Positions 35,546 through 49,100 of a DNA stretch of 64,000 nt are shown here, piece by piece; position 1 is the first letter of the stretch, and each line of letters opens with the position of its first letter. Below the pieces are notes generated by a model. It was not told where the DNA came from. It did not search any database and saw only the letters and a list, made by a program, of their open reading frames with translations. The stretch is taken from NCBI GenBank assembly GCA_013397845.1, contig VZTG01010322.1, positions 159,051-223,050 on the forward strand, in the 5' to 3' direction. A program made the translations under genes and the position numbers. Source of the stretch: Melanocharis versteri. Lineage: Eukaryota; Chordata; Aves; Passeriformes; Melanocharitidae.

Positions 35546-38204
35546 CCCGCTGCTTCAGCCTCCAAAAGCAGAACACTGTGCACCTGTTACATTGATAAGC
35601 AGTGTTATTTAGAAGTACCTGTATATAGAAATTTACAACCTGATGTAATGAACCTGTTGGGTCACTCATTACTAGTTCTGCAAGGGGCTGAAGGGTCCAG
35701 TTAATGGATCTCCAACAAGCTAGTTCAGCATTCACTTCTGAAAGTTATGGAATAACAGCCAGAAAACTCCTATATGCAGACGAGAACAAAACCAGCCACC
35801 TTCAAGCTCCAGAAATAGGCTTAAATAACCAGTGTCCTACAGATCATTATGTTTAAGTGAGACGTTGGCTTTAAAAAGACCTCATGAATACCTCATGTGT
35901 CTGCGGTGTCCACCCCCCGTCCACCTCTCCTCAGTTCCCAGGAAAAAAGCTAAGCAACTGATGCTGCCTCTCTTGTTGCACAAGGATCGTGCTCCCACAC
36001 ACCTGCTAGGACACAGAGCAGCACTGAGTGCTGAGGTCAAATAGGGGGGCACGGATTTGGCCCAGCAACTTTGTGCAGCTGTAGAGGGCCTTCTGCCTAT
36101 TTGCCCTCTATTAGCATTTTGTGAAGTACAAGTGAGAAGCTGCACCCGCAGCACCTTCATTCCTGCCTTTAGCTGTAAAAGGTTAACAGCAGACTAAGCG
36201 GAGTAACTGATCCTTTGCAAACTTCATTCTTTCGAATTCAGCGTCACGGGCTCATCTCCATAGTTCACTGTGGGGTTAAGGCAGCACTTAAAAGCAAGTC
36301 ACACACTTTCAGTGTGAAGTGTAAAAGACGAACAACTACTTTTGACGCGGTGAAAAGTGGCCTGGAACACTCACGCTAATACAAGGGGACAGAAACAAAG
36401 GGTGGAAAGGCATCTCAGAGCATCCTTCTGTCTAGACCCACACACAAGGATAAGATCAAGATAGTAGGTTTCTTTATCACACATTTATTGCTGCATGAAC
36501 TTCTAATCCCGCGATGTCAAAAATCCTTCTAATAAATAGCTTCTATTAAAGTAGCATTTCCTCCATCTACATAGCGCTATTCAAGGTGTGCTATCCTACT
36601 TTACAAATTAAATTCTTTTATTTCACCCACAGAAGACAAAAAAATAAAAAATCCCAACCGACCATGCAGCATCTGTGCATCATGTTAAGGTATCATCATG
36701 TTTCTTCTCTTCAGCTATTTCTAGTGCGGTAGGGTGAGAGGCATATTTGCTTGGACAAGTCCCTCAAGTACAACATTGCTTCAGCCAGCTCATTTCTCTC
36801 ATGACTAGAGGTGGCTGGTGCCACCAGCATTACATTATTAAAAGGAGTATTGTTTTGGCATTAAAGGGAAAAGGGGTTTTATGAGAATGTCGTATTTCAC
36901 AAGAGAAAGAACGACCAAGCTTTTAATGCCCATCAAAAACCACTTGTCTGATCTCTTTCTTTTTTAGCTGGCAGTAAGTATTTGCAGTCAAGTTCAGAGA
37001 GATTATTTTTATACCTAAGTTTTAAAAATATATTAAAAACAGGAAAAAATATCAGAGGAATTCAAGGCAGAGAAGCACCTTGCAATTATTTATTTTGGAG
37101 GCACTGGATCTGCTGACATGGCATTTCAAAATAAAAAGTCTTTTACTTCTGAAAATCATTCTTGGATTCCAAATGTTTCCATTTAAAGGCAAAAGATACT
37201 TCTACAGAAAACTAAGTAGACACTTATTAGTACAAAACAAGCCCCTCCCTACAAGATTTTGGTTTTCATTCCAATGTTCTGTTAGGAGACTTGCTTCCAA
37301 AATGATCATTGGGGACTTAAAACTCCATACACCAGTTTGCAAATTGTGTCTAAAGATAAAGTAGACCATATATGTAATTTGCATATCCTCAGTAAAGAAG
37401 GATTTTTATTTTGCTAAGCTAGAAATAGAATTTGACAACAGGGGAAATTCAGACTTCTACTACATCAATCACAGGCTTTTAACTTTTTGGAAGGATCACG
37501 ATTCTGCCACATTTCGGGACTTTCTGAAAGGCGCCAAGTGGCCATGTTCTCACTTGCTCAGAGAAAGGCTTGGAAGCTGAGGTGCACTCAGTTGCACACA
37601 AGAAGTGAATCATGTCTTTAGGTCTTTGAAAGGAACAGCTTGTCCACTCTCCACAAGCGCATTCAGGATCAAGCCATCTCTTGACCACTGGACAAAGGTG
37701 AATTCTCTATCCCCACTCCAGCACAAATCCAGAGAACAAATTTCTGCTCTCCATCATTAAACTTGTCCTGTTTTTGGAGGAATGCCTATTAACAGTAGTG
37801 CTGCAGCCGAGATGATGAAATCACTGCCTATCATACCAATGTTGTCTTCCTATTTGCTTGGATTCAGACAGCTTTGTCATCAACTCCGGCATGGAAATGG
37901 TGACTCCCCTCACAGCAGAAGACGTGTTTTGATCCTGTGTTTGCACAGCACCTCACACAACAGTCACAGTCTGCAGCTGGAGCTTCTAACCACGTCATAC
38001 AATAAATGCATAGGCTTGATCTAAATTTTTTCCACATGTATCACACAGACCTGTTGTCAGCTTCTTGTAACAATGGAAAAAGTTCTTCTCTACAGGAATT
38101 TAGCTTTACCACAAGCACTTTAACAGTCTGAAAAACATAAGACAGGTGGTCAGAAGAGGTGATGGTATTTTGAGAGGAGATATGAACAGGCGATTAGAAT
38201 AAAG
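35546..38204. other. non-coding, nothing recognised
   Basis: No gene or repeat family is recognised. The minus-strand frame at 37,479-37,688 is cysteine-containing and slightly protein-like but has no recognisable domain or convincing splice sites. Confidence 0.45.
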
Positions 38205-38650
38205 AGCAGTTGTTCTACGAGACATTTCTAGTCAGCACTGTGTCTGACTGGGATGGACTTAACCTTCCCCACAGCAGCCTACATGGGGGTTTTGATTTGT
38301 GGCCAACCAGTGCTGATAACACACCAGTGCTTTAGTCATTACTCAAATGTGCTTGCGCAGCAGTAAGATCTTCCCTGTTTCCCTCTCTGCCCTCCTCAGC
38401 AATTAGGTTATGGTGGGCAAAAGGTTTTGATGGGATGCAGCCAGGACATCTGATCCAGTTTGTCCAGTGGGATATTCCATACCATACAGGGTAATGCTCA
38501 GCTGTGTTCCCAAGCTGCCATTGTTTGGAGACCATCTAGGTATAGATCTGCTGGTGGAGAGTGACTGCTTGTTCTCACCACCAGCGGATCACTTAAACTG
38601 GTTTTATCTTTACCCATGAGGCTTTTTCTTCTGCCTATCCAACACTTTAC
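38205..38650 (-). mobile_element. avian ERVL-like LTR fragment (antisense)
   Basis: Read on the minus strand, the sequence carries a pattern common in bird genomes. It has gtatggtatggaatatccca near 38,480, then a gtcctggctgcatccc segment, a ctgcgcaagca segment, and gtgtgttatcagcac followed by aaggttaagtccatcccag near 38,260. I associate this with an avian endogenous retroviral (ERVL-type) LTR or adjacent region. No second LTR, primer-binding site or gag-pol frame is visible, so it is probably a solo or truncated copy. The family name is from memory. The far end could reach about 38,740. Confidence 0.45.
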
Positions 38651-39368
38651 TCCCTGCCATTGCAGGGGAGCTGTGGGAACAAGACACTGCTTGGGGATTT
38701 AAACTATCAGCTGGTGCCAACCCACAGCAGTCCTTTTTAGGCACGCCACCTAGGGCTCAAGCCAACAATACACTTTATCAGCATGTGCTAGACTGAATTC
38801 GTAGGTGTTACAACTGTTCAGCTGTTGAATGGCAAGTTACTATTCGCTGTTGCTGGTCACAGCACTGACATTCTTGTTTCCATCACTAGTTTTCTCATTC
38901 CCTTACCTGCTCCCTTTACTGCTGTACGCCAAGCTTGAGGACTCAGTTTCAGGACTCAAGGTCTGCTTTTGGCTTTTCCAGTGTAACCAATGCTACATGG
39001 GCTAAGAGGTTAGCACTGATCATATGATGGGTTTGACTGAGGAAATCCAACCAGCCAGAATTCCAAGAAGACGTCATGGACTGAGCAGAAGGCAGGTATT
39101 CTGGATACTGCCCAAGGAGGCGACGTACCAAAAAAGGTGCCACTGTATAATAAATTGCCAGAAAATGGTAATCAACATGCTCTGTTTACTGATGTTTCCC
39201 ATCATATTTTGGAAAACCATCAGAAGTAGAAAACTGCTCTATGGATCCCCACGTAACATGTCTCAAAAACTATCAAGAAAAAGGCAGATCAAGCCATTTT
39301 GCAGAAATAAAAAACATTCAGTTGGCTCCAGATACTGCTGAATGAGGAAAGTGGCCAACAATCTCTCT
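38651..39368. other. non-coding interval beside candidate terminal exon
   Basis: If the exon at 39,369-39,595 is real, this interval would be its 3' untranslated region or downstream DNA. No clear minus-strand AATAAA is seen close to the stop codon. A minus-strand frame at 38,949-39,143 is mildly protein-like, without a domain. Confidence 0.35.
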
Positions 39369-39595
39369 CTATACTGACTCTTGGCTGGTGGCAAATGGTT
39401 GGGGTGCTACAGCAGCGGAGGTAAATCTGTTTGGGCCGCTGCACTGCGGCAAGACATCGCTGCCAAGGTAGGGCACCTTCCTGTAAAGGTACATCATGGA
39501 GAGTCCCACATACCCAAAAGCCACGCCAATGAAGAGTGTCAAAACCACAAGCAAGTAATCCAGGCTGCTAGAAAAGGAGATGACATTGCCACTAT
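39369..39595 (-). CDS. candidate last coding exon, transmembrane segment and tail
   Basis: On the minus strand an acceptor (tagttttcag) precedes base 39,595. The frame starts after two bases (phase 1) and codes 74 residues to a TAG at 39,369-39,371. Residues 1-13 (SGNVISFSSSLDY) would be juxtamembrane and residues 14-37 form one strongly hydrophobic helix (LLVVLTLFIGVAFGYVGLSM...). YRK then acts as a stop-transfer signal, and a 34-residue tail ends QESV. Roughly two thirds of codons end in G or C against AT-rich surroundings, which argues for selection as coding. I cannot name the protein. It could be the C-terminus of a single-pass type I membrane protein. It may also lie near ERV sequence by chance. 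A donor inside the frame cannot be excluded. Confidence 0.4.
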
Positions 39596-42224
39596 CTGAA
39601 AACTACATGGCAAGCAGTCAAGCATATTAGAAGTTGCTTTGAGAACAGACATGTATGAGTGTCTAGGATAAAGATCAGCTATTCTCCAGACATGGCTAGA
39701 CACACACCAGTTGTCTAGAGAAAGCATAACAAAGAGCATCAAAAATTTTGTAGTATGGAAGCAAAGAGTTAGAAAAACTTCTACTTCTTAGAGAAAATGC
39801 CTGAACTGTTCCCCTCAAACAGAATGAAGAAAAAAGAAAAATTGCATCTCAGCCTTGTGCAGGAATGCTCTGAGGACTATATCTTTTGGGGGTCCAAGGC
39901 TATATCTACACTGAAATATTAAGAGGGAAGAACCAGTCCAGGGAAAATTGCTTCCCAGGACCAGACTGATTTTCTCTCAGCCTTGTCTCTAACAGAACTT
40001 CCCAGTTTACTTAAAGGAGACCTTGAGGTAAGCACACTTGAGCTCTCCTCCTCAAGAACACTTCAGAAAACTCTATGCTGAGCAAACACTTGCACATGAT
40101 CAATATGAATGTTAGATGAATTGGGACTTGAGAATTCAGATTCTCCCAGTACGGTCAATGTCAGGAGCACATAACTGACAGGCTGAGTTCTTTGTTTAAT
40201 ACTGAAGCTCCCAGTTTAAGGTCAAGCCTGAAAACCCAAGAAAATCACTTTGTACAATGAGATAGTGAAATTCAAATCAGGCATCATTTAATACCGATGC
40301 TTTATATTCATACATACATAGTGTTAATTAGTTATCTTTTTAGCACACTACTCATGCAATGAAGTTTTTGATTACTTTTTTTGTAATTTGTGGCTCTCCC
40401 TTTGTTATGCAAGGCTGGGGGGTTTTTTAAACAACATATGATTAATAGAATAAAAAAAATAAATGGGCACATTCTCTTGTGTTTCTTCACATGCCAGAAC
40501 AAAGGTCTTGTCAGGCAAGCATAATTCCATAAAGAAAGAGTTAATGTAGTAGCAAAGTGCTCTGTCAACTGTTCTTCAGAGCAAACAATGATGAATAAAG
40601 TTTTAGAGATCACCATATCTCAAACTAAAAAACATGCATTAGAATTAATTTCTGACAGTACTGAAGAGATGTTGCTGTGGACAAGAAGCAGCTTCCTTCA
40701 GAAAGTTCTACAGGAACTGGATAGAGGAAATACTCTGAATTCCTGAATTAGAAGGACCATATTGGCAGCTGGCCTCTAGGTACCTGGACTTCATACACAT
40801 ATTAGTCTGAAAATGGTCTAATTGCAAGTGGCTCCAAAAGAAAAACAAAAAATGAAGTTACTCACAAAACCCTACAACTTCTTTTCCCAAATTTATCTGC
40901 TAACTGCCTTTCAATGAGATAATTTCTGTCTTCTGATTTGTGCGTTGCAAAGCTCTACTATTTTATTTTTTAAATACCTATTAGTGCTACAGAGGCAATC
41001 AAGCTAAGACAGTGTAAATAGTCACACATATTACGGAGTTCAATTTCAGTTAGTCACTTACAGCTGTAGATAGTTCTGGATTTTGTATATTTGAATCAAC
41101 TGCTAACCTACAGAACCATTACTTCTGGTGGTAATAGAGGAAAAATAATCCACCAGTCTGAACCTCAGATGCCAGGATATAGTTACAAGGTTAATCAATG
41201 TTTTAAATTGCATGTACACATCGATTTTGCTTGAGTAGTACATAGAGTCAATATAGAAATTATTGTGATAACACACAAACCCTCAAAATGAGGCTTTTTG
41301 CAGCTACTTCTCATACTGAAACGGAATATATAAATTATTCAGTGTAACACCAGAAGTTTAACCAAAAAATAAACAAAGCAACTCTTTCCCTCTCTTCCTC
41401 CCCCTACTTCTTTCTCGCTCTTTCACTACAGTTCTCAAAATATAACAGTTTCTGCCACCTCTGCAAATTCAGGTAAGTAGCACCAATACATAGGGAAACA
41501 GGAAAGGCACACTGCAGATACAGCTATTGTTAAACAAGTAACAAACATCGTTCATTTCAGCTTCATTCAAAAAACAAAAAAAAAAACCCACAAAACATTT
41601 CACCTGACCTTGCAAATGGGAACAAACAGAAATTAAAGGGGTTTTTTTCCTTTGTAACAGTTTTTTAGCTTCTTCCATCACACAGACTCCAAATGCAAAT
41701 GTATGTCACAAAAATATTACTTTTTTCACCTCAGTTTATCTACAATTATTCTTTACATAGAAATACAACTCTTACATTTCAAGCTCTTTAACATCTGAGA
41801 TAATATGATTACTGTTACTGATACATACAAAATGACACTCCCTTACTGAAGCTGCACAAGGCAGCTCGCCCCCTTGTAAGAGATATCTGTGTGGAAATTG
41901 GGGTTGAAGTACACACTCTACATACCCTTCTACTGCTATGATTTGTCTTTAGCAAAGATATCTGACTGTAAAGATATCCAAAGTTGATCTAATCTAGTTT
42001 AGTCACACCACAGATCTGAAATGTTCTCATTTTTGTGTTATCAGTCTGATTTAATTTGCAAAAAGAGAAATCGGTAAATCTTTGTCTAAGATTTTGTTAC
42101 TGTAAAGAAACGTAGTGCAGTACAAAGCTGTAACACATGCAGTTCATCTACTGTTTAGAGAAGCCCTATCTTTGTAACTTAGATCAACTGTTGAGAGCAG
42201 ACAAAGTGAATATATGAAAACAGA
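39596..42224. other. non-coding, possibly intronic
   Basis: No gene is recognised. It would be intron if the exons at 39.4 and 50.1 kb belong together. Simple features only: A and T runs near 40,447 and 41,570, and a pyrimidine-rich patch at 41,385-41,420. Confidence 0.4.
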
Positions 42225-42345
42225 AAGCCCAGTAGAAGTAGTTAACTGTCAAACTAGACCTTGGAGAACTGGGTTTAAGCCTCTGCTTCACCACAAACTT
42301 CAGTGTGGTAAACAAATCACTTACACTTATGAAAAAGTGAGTCAA
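42225..42345 (+). mobile_element. ancient MIR-type SINE relic
   Basis: The middle reads aactgggtttaagcctctgc at 42,267-42,286, then ttcaccacaaactt...gtgtggtaaacaaatcactta. This follows the MIR/CORE-SINE order (cctgggttcgaatcc, ggctctgccactta, tgtgaccttgggcaagtcactta). It is heavily diverged and lacks its ends. MIR-type relics are shared across amniotes, so this is an old insertion. Alternative: chance resemblance over about 80 bases. Confidence 0.5.
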
Positions 42346-45300
42346 GACATATATTTAAAACCTTAAGTTGGTGTCCTGAATGGTCCTTTTTTTCCTCTTC
42401 TCTGGTCCGCTCACACAGTGGCTCAACCAGGAGCAGGAAAATGAGGAATTCAGTTCTTACTCATAAAAATGCCTCAGTATATTATATTAGCCGTAACAGA
42501 GAGAAACTGCAACCCACGCCTAATCAATTAGCTGGTGTCACATGCTTTTTTCCCCCCTTTCCACAAGTATGAAGCATTTTCTAGAGGAGAAATAGATAGC
42601 TCCCCAAAGTCAAGCTAAGTCAGTCTCCTGGGAAATGAGGCTCTGAATCCTCTTCAGCAAACACTAAATGTAAGAAATAGGAAGAGAATTCTTCCCCAGC
42701 ACCAATTCCTCCCCCTTTTTTCATCCTCTTCCAGCAATAATGTGAGAAGCAAAACTCACACTCAGCTGAGAAAGGACAGAGGACAAGCAGCAGAGGAGAA
42801 GCTCCAGACAGCAAGCATTCCGACTAAGAGAGTCTGTCAAAGATTTCTTGGCGCAACACTTGCTCATGTGTTTCATGTTGCTACCTGTGAGCAGATCACT
42901 TCTGCATATACTTAGGGGGGTTTTGGATCCCACTAGAAGGGCTTTGCTTACCATGTGCCTTGTATGGTTATATACACCTAAAAGATCTGTGGTGCTGAAG
43001 GCATTCAACATCTAAAAGCAAGGCAGTGTGTCACGTTACTTCAAAGCACCTAAGTATTCTGCTGGTTCTAACGTGTCTGATTAGAGTTCTAATCTCTACT
43101 GACCTTCTCCTGTATCCATAGCCAGTGCCAAAACTCATTATGTTTTGCTGTAGTCGTGTCATTGCATAGCGATGCCACGCACAGAAACACGAAAGGCTGC
43201 AAAGTATTTAGCCACTGCAGAAACTCAGGGCACAAATTCTTCATAAGCAGTGGGAACAGAAAACAGGGGAAACCCTACACCTCCAAGATTTTATCTAGCA
43301 CAAAGTTTATTTGTGTAGACAGGCTGACTGGTGCACTTTGAGCAACACTTTAGAGACACTTATTCAGGAAACGACACAGTCAAAGCAAAATCAGTACCAG
43401 AAACTAACTTGGTTTTTATCATAACCTGTTTTTATGCACGGCTGAATTATTTGGAGTTTCGCTCCTCTCCTTTCTCTCATCAAGAAAACACAGACAACAA
43501 CAATAACAATCTTTGGCCTGCGCTCCTGGGCTGCATCTGAACTGTGCTTGAGGTTACTCAAAGGGTGGCTTCAAAAGCATCTGCATGAATCATGAGGGAA
43601 CAGGTCACCTGGGCCACAGCTCTACCCTTGTCATACACATTATGAAAGCCTTATGAAGCCGGAGGAGTCAGTTACACAAAAGCATACTCCACTGGAAATT
43701 TAAGCTGGATTTAAGATGCTCTGCATTGCTGAAGCAGGGCAAAGCTGCCTTTAGAGATTTGTGAATGTAGCTTCTTATTGTTACACCTCAGCTTTCAATA
43801 AATTCTCCCCGAGGGAACATATGCTTTCCTTCTACAGTTTCTATTGTTTGGATTATCTTTCGCTATCTATGACACATTATTTATTAGCATCTTGCACTCC
43901 CTTTCTCTTATTGAATTAGCAAATGCATCTCACTGAATAAGGTGAGGAAAACAAGTTACTCTCGGCAAGTAGCACACAAGGAACACAAACTCAAGCCTCC
44001 ACTTCTCAGGAGAAGCCTTTGTGCTCTCTGGCTCATTAAAGATTGAATCCCCACAAGCACTTGAGCAGGAAAGCCAGCTGGTACCACTTAGTCCCTACTT
44101 AAATCCAATGCCCAAGGGATGTAAAAGCCTCATAAATGAGGAATTTTTTGCAGTACTTGGTTTTGGTACTTTTAATTTAGTTTAATGGTAACCTAGCAGG
44201 CATAGTCTGAAGATTTTTATTAGTACAAACTGTACAAAGCTTCCTTTTTCTTTATACTCTTCCCCATGCCCCTTGTCCAAAAATGAAAAATGTTCATAAT
44301 CATTCATCTGCAGTATCACGGCATTAACAATTAATTGGAAATGACCATTCCCTTCCATGATCCTGGGGTTGGTCCATTTTAAATCAGTAACCGCGTTCAG
44401 AAGGCAAGGTTGTTACAGGCTCTACAGGAGCTCTCTAACATTGCTAAAATTTTTGTTCTTTCATTTTGTCTCCTACATCTGTTTTTCTTTTTAACTTATT
44501 AAAGTTTTCCTCACTTTTCTTTTAAACCAAATGCTACCTTTAGTTTTATGACATTGAGGTGTTTTGATCAGATCCTCAGCCGGTTTAAACTGACATAATT
44601 CCATAGCTCTATGGGCTTGTCTAGGTTTACCGCCACTGTCTGTGCCTTTCTGTGTTACAACTGAGACAAAAACAAGATGGTGCACTAGGTTCACCTTATC
44701 AGACAAATAAATTGTCAATGTCAGGATTTATCCTGAATAGCAGATGTTTTCTAAAAGAGATTTTCTTTAAAATAAGGGGGTTAAAAATGACCTAATATAC
44801 TGCAGCAAAATACTGAAGGCAATCAAGTAAGACTGTTATTATTTCTTGAGATGGATAGAAATCTGCTATTTTCTACCTTCCCTTCCAATATCCCAAAGAA
44901 TAATGATGTGATTTAAGAACATAAAGCTTGCAGCTCAATTGTGGCAATTTATGTTCCTGTAAACTTGATGTAAGCCTGAGCAGCCCAATATTTTTACTGT
45001 TATTGTAAAGGATGGCATCTCAAAGGTCATAGCAATTTCCACCATTTTACTTCCAAATTTATTTCTTTAGTTTTTCACAGGAAAGTGTTGAGATTTAACT
45101 CTGACCCAACCTACTTTCCTCAAAACTTGAACTGTATATAAAGAATGAAGGGATTGTTCAACGAATGGTTCTTTTCTGGGTAACACGACTGAAAGACAAA
45201 CCTCACATCATAAGGAGGTATAATGTATCCCTAAATGCATTTCAATTCCAAAGTGAGAATGGTAAGCAACCTCTCGCTCTGACCTTTTCTCTCTTCACTG

Positions 45301-45777
45301 TACGTAATGTTTTCAGATTCTGTTGAGGAGTGTGTCTAATTCATTTTTCCGGCTTAGTGAGACTCACCCCGAGTCATTTCCTATTTGCTCTCTTGCTGTG
45401 AGTGGAGTCACATTCCCAGTGAGAAGTCAGCTCAGTTCCAGTGATTATCTCTGCTGCGAGCATGCCCAGACCCCGGTGATGGCCTGAGAGGACGCCTGCT
45501 CATGCTGAGAACATAGTTTAACACTATGTTAATAAACACACAGGGAATGTGTTATGCAAACAAAGGCCCCAAGGCAAATCCCTCTGCCCTCAGAGATGCA
45601 AAAAGAGTAATAGGTCTGGGGAGAACAAGGGAATAGTACTACATTTGAAAAGCAGCCTCATTGTAAATGTGTCCAGATTGGCAGTGGGAAGAGTTAACAT
45701 GAAGACACGCTGTCTATCATTCTCTTTTGCCCTTCCTTTGAAGATCATTAGAGTTGGCATTAAGAGGAGTTATACGG
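42346..45777. other. non-coding, possibly intronic
   Basis: No gene is recognised. The interval 43,780-43,960 (tttcaataaattctccccgaggg...gaattagcaaatgcatctca) has the look of a conserved non-coding element, but conservation cannot be judged here. The 96-codon minus-strand frame at 42,721-43,011 has no recognisable domain. Confidence 0.4.
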
Positions 45778-45818
45778 ATTAAAGGCAGCTAGGTCTGTAT
45801 TAAAGGCAGCTAGGTCTG
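45778..45818 (+). repeat. 21-bp exact tandem duplication
   Basis: attaaaggcagctaggtctg occurs twice in direct tandem with a 21-base period, with no mismatch over 20 bases. A perfect pair implies a recent slippage or duplication event. Confidence 0.9.
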
Positions 45819-45957
45819 CTCTCACTGCTCGATGAAACAGCTATCATCACAAAGCAGCATACCTTCAGCAGGCTATTAATTACATCCCACTAAAGTCCTT
45901 AAAAGGTAGTTGATTTTAACCTTAAAAAGTCACCATTTACTTCTAAGAGACCTTAAA

Positions 45958-46135
45958 TTTAAACAATATTAATAATATTGAATAATGAAATAATGCATTT
46001 AATAATATCATAAATGAGTAAATAATAAATTACTGGCATAAAAAGTATTAGGATAATAAATACTAAATAATAAAGTGTATTAATAAGGGTAATATTTAAA
46101 GTGTAATCAGGGTAATAATAAAATAAAGCCTTCCT
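45958..46135 (+). repeat. degenerate AAT-rich repeat
   Basis: About 180 bases dominated by aataat and taataa units. Within it taaagtgtat-taataagggtaata (from 46,071) recurs as taaagtgtaatcagggtaata (from 46,097), suggesting local duplication and decay. Coding frames through it are Ile/Asn-rich artefacts. Confidence 0.75.
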
Positions 46136-49100
46136 GTCACTGTGCTTAAAAATCTTTGTACAGTGACATTTTTTTCTAAACTGCACTATAACAAAGGATC
46201 ATCACCTTCTTAAACTCTCTACACCCCCACCCCAGAACCCAACACTAAATTTAAAAACGGCTCAGGTTCTTCAATCAAGCTAAAATCTCACCACTCTCCC
46301 CTTTTCTTCATCTCTCCTCATCCCTATGTCGATTTTACACTCCAGCCACACAGAGATATACATTAGAAAGTCTCACACTCTAACATGTGACTACAGTACA
46401 GAAAAATGTCAACCTTAAAGGCACTAGGAAAAAAAAATTGAAAGTACGCAGGAGTGATAAGAAATATCCATTCATTCATTGAAGTCTGTTTCAAAATCAC
46501 AAAGAAAAATGATAGGAAGCCTCAGTACTTACACATACTCTTCTCATTCTTCTGTTTTCATTAACATTTGTATAATTAATTAGAGTCCTCAGGGAAAAAA
46601 TAACCAACACTCCTTTAGTTCTGAAAAGCAATCAAGATCTATAATAGCCTCTCAGTTCTGGAATTTAATGTAAGCTTGTATGAGTGAGGGGACCATAGTT
46701 GTTTTCTTTCTACTTTTTACAAAAAAATTAAAAGAATAAGAAAGAGTTAGGGAAAATAATAATACATTATGTTTGGGACTAAAGACATTTAAAAAATAAT
46801 AATTCTATGTCTCAGCAGCAAATAATACATTTAGGATCCCAGGATGAATTAAACAACTTATATTTTTCAGTATAGTACTGTATCATTTACAACCTAGTCA
46901 AATTGTATCAAATACAACAACAGTACCGTAGCATTTTAACATAATTTATAGCTCCATGAGGTAAACAGAAGGAGGATTTTTTGTTGCCTTCTGTTTGCTA
47001 CTTTAATCACATTCTGGGGACACAATTCTGCATGGAAGTGGCTGTAAATATGCTCATGCATTTCCAGCTCATGGAGGCAGTTACAATGTGCATATTAAGG
47101 ACAAGTTTTATAACCAAATGTGTGATACAGAATGCTTTGATACTGATGAAATTGCACATCTCTAAGGGTGAGATTAATCCCATCCAACTTTGGCTGCTCA
47201 GGAAACTAACCTAAGATGGTTAACTCTATAGTCAACAGAGAGTTAAGTAACTCCAGTGGGGGATTCTTCCTATCTACTTTGGACATCAAAGTTCGTTGTC
47301 AGGCACGGCCCTCTGACTTGCAGAGCATGCCTAAATGGGATGTTTAGATTAGACACCTGATTTCCAGACAAGTGAAGCTAGCAAACCTAACCCCATGCTG
47401 CAGCCCATCTGCACCACAGCTAAAGTCAGCTTCAAGGTTGTTTTTTTATGGACGCTTGTGTTGGGAACTGAACTGAGCTGGGGTACAATGAGGATTTGGA
47501 TCCACTGCCACAGAGGTTTCATCGTGCATTTCTTGCCTGGGCACCTCTGTGGAGATCCTGGCCAGCCTGCATGGGGATTGCAGACGCAGTCCCTGTGCCG
47601 ATCGAACAGCTGGGAACATTCAGGCTCCCTCCTCAGCCTCTGCTCCCAGCTGATTCAGCACGATCCTTCTCACTGCTCCCCACCCCAAAGAGAGCATGCT
47701 AAACTAACTCAGGCTAATAAAAAAATTTAAAAACTAAGGAAGGGAAGAGAAAGAGGAAGGAATACTTTTCAACTTACTAGGGAAGTTACTTGGGAATTGA
47801 GGTAGAAGATGCAGCACAGGGAGGACACAGGACCCCAGGAGAAGGAGTAAAGGAAAGAAAAGAAGGAAGGGGTGAAGAAGGAGCTCCTTGGCAGTGCTGA
47901 GACATTCAGCTGGCTTGGCTGCACTACTTGAGCAAACCTAAGTTCTCCGCTACCTGGCAAGGCCCGTTACTGGTACTGAGACAAGCTGGTTTCAAAGGAA
48001 ACTCAGGTATGTCTCAATACACTGCAGTTAGTCCTATCAGGTATGGAAACATACCAAGAAGACTGGGTTGATCTAAGCTACCTAATGGAAGCCTTGAATT
48101 TTGCTATTGGACCAACGTTTGGCCCTCTGCTCTAACCCCCAGTTTTCTCTTTGCAGTGATACTGAGCAGCCAGGTCACAGTTCTGCCTTAGGAATGGGCT
48201 GGGGCATGGGATAGGTCAAGCAAGTTAAAGCTCTGTTGAGCCTCATGTATTGCAACGTGCACAGGGTAACTCTGAGGATGGAATCAGGATGTTCCATCTC
48301 TCGATAATGAGAAGGAAAATCACTGGGCACTGCCTCATCCAGTCAGCTAATTATCAAATCCAAGTTTATTCAGCGTCCTTGGTCTACCGGTAGCTAGGGA
48401 CTTTGGAAAAGAATGCCCCTCATGAACTGTGTATACAAGAAATCAGTGTGACAGAGAGATAAATCCAGATACTTGAGCAAAGTATGTTTGCTGCCTGCAG
48501 GGCACAATGACAAGGAGAAAATTATAGCCTGTATTGGGTTTTGCTGGAACATAAAATGCACATAAAATCTTTTTATGCCCTCACGCTCCAGTTTCCTCTG
48601 CCTGACTGACAAGGTGCACCAACATATTGTTATCAGTTTACACATCGTTTTGCAGAGAGGAATCTAGTGCCACACGGCACACGTTTCCTGCTGAGGCACT
48701 TTCTCACCACACCTGCAGCGCTGCAGCCGAGCTAGCAACCACTGACTGCCCGCCTGTAAAAGTCTGGTCTGTGATCACTCCTGCCCCTTCACTGACACAC
48801 TGACATGTGCTGCAGCGACTATTACCTAGCATTGTACAAACCACAGTGCAAAAGGTTATGTATACTGCACTGCAGGCACAATTTGCATCCAGCCTTTGAA
48901 ACTTCCCCTCCTTCCTCAGGCTTGAGGTGGAAAACAGGGCATTACAGTACTAGGTGAACAAAGGCTGAGAGTCTGTTACAAGCCTCAGGGAAACCAGGGT
49001 GCCAAACTTATCACCTTGGCAGAGTGGCAGTCAGTCAAAATATTTATGATAAGAAAAATGAGGGAGGAGAGAGGAGAAACTGTTAAGCAATCACTTTTTC

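Noticed and set aside
35166..35735. Longest open frame in the window, 189 codons, minus strand
   Set aside because: It reads across a CR1 deletion junction (reverse transcriptase fragment, endonuclease start, leader) and on into unrelated DNA, so it is not a host gene.
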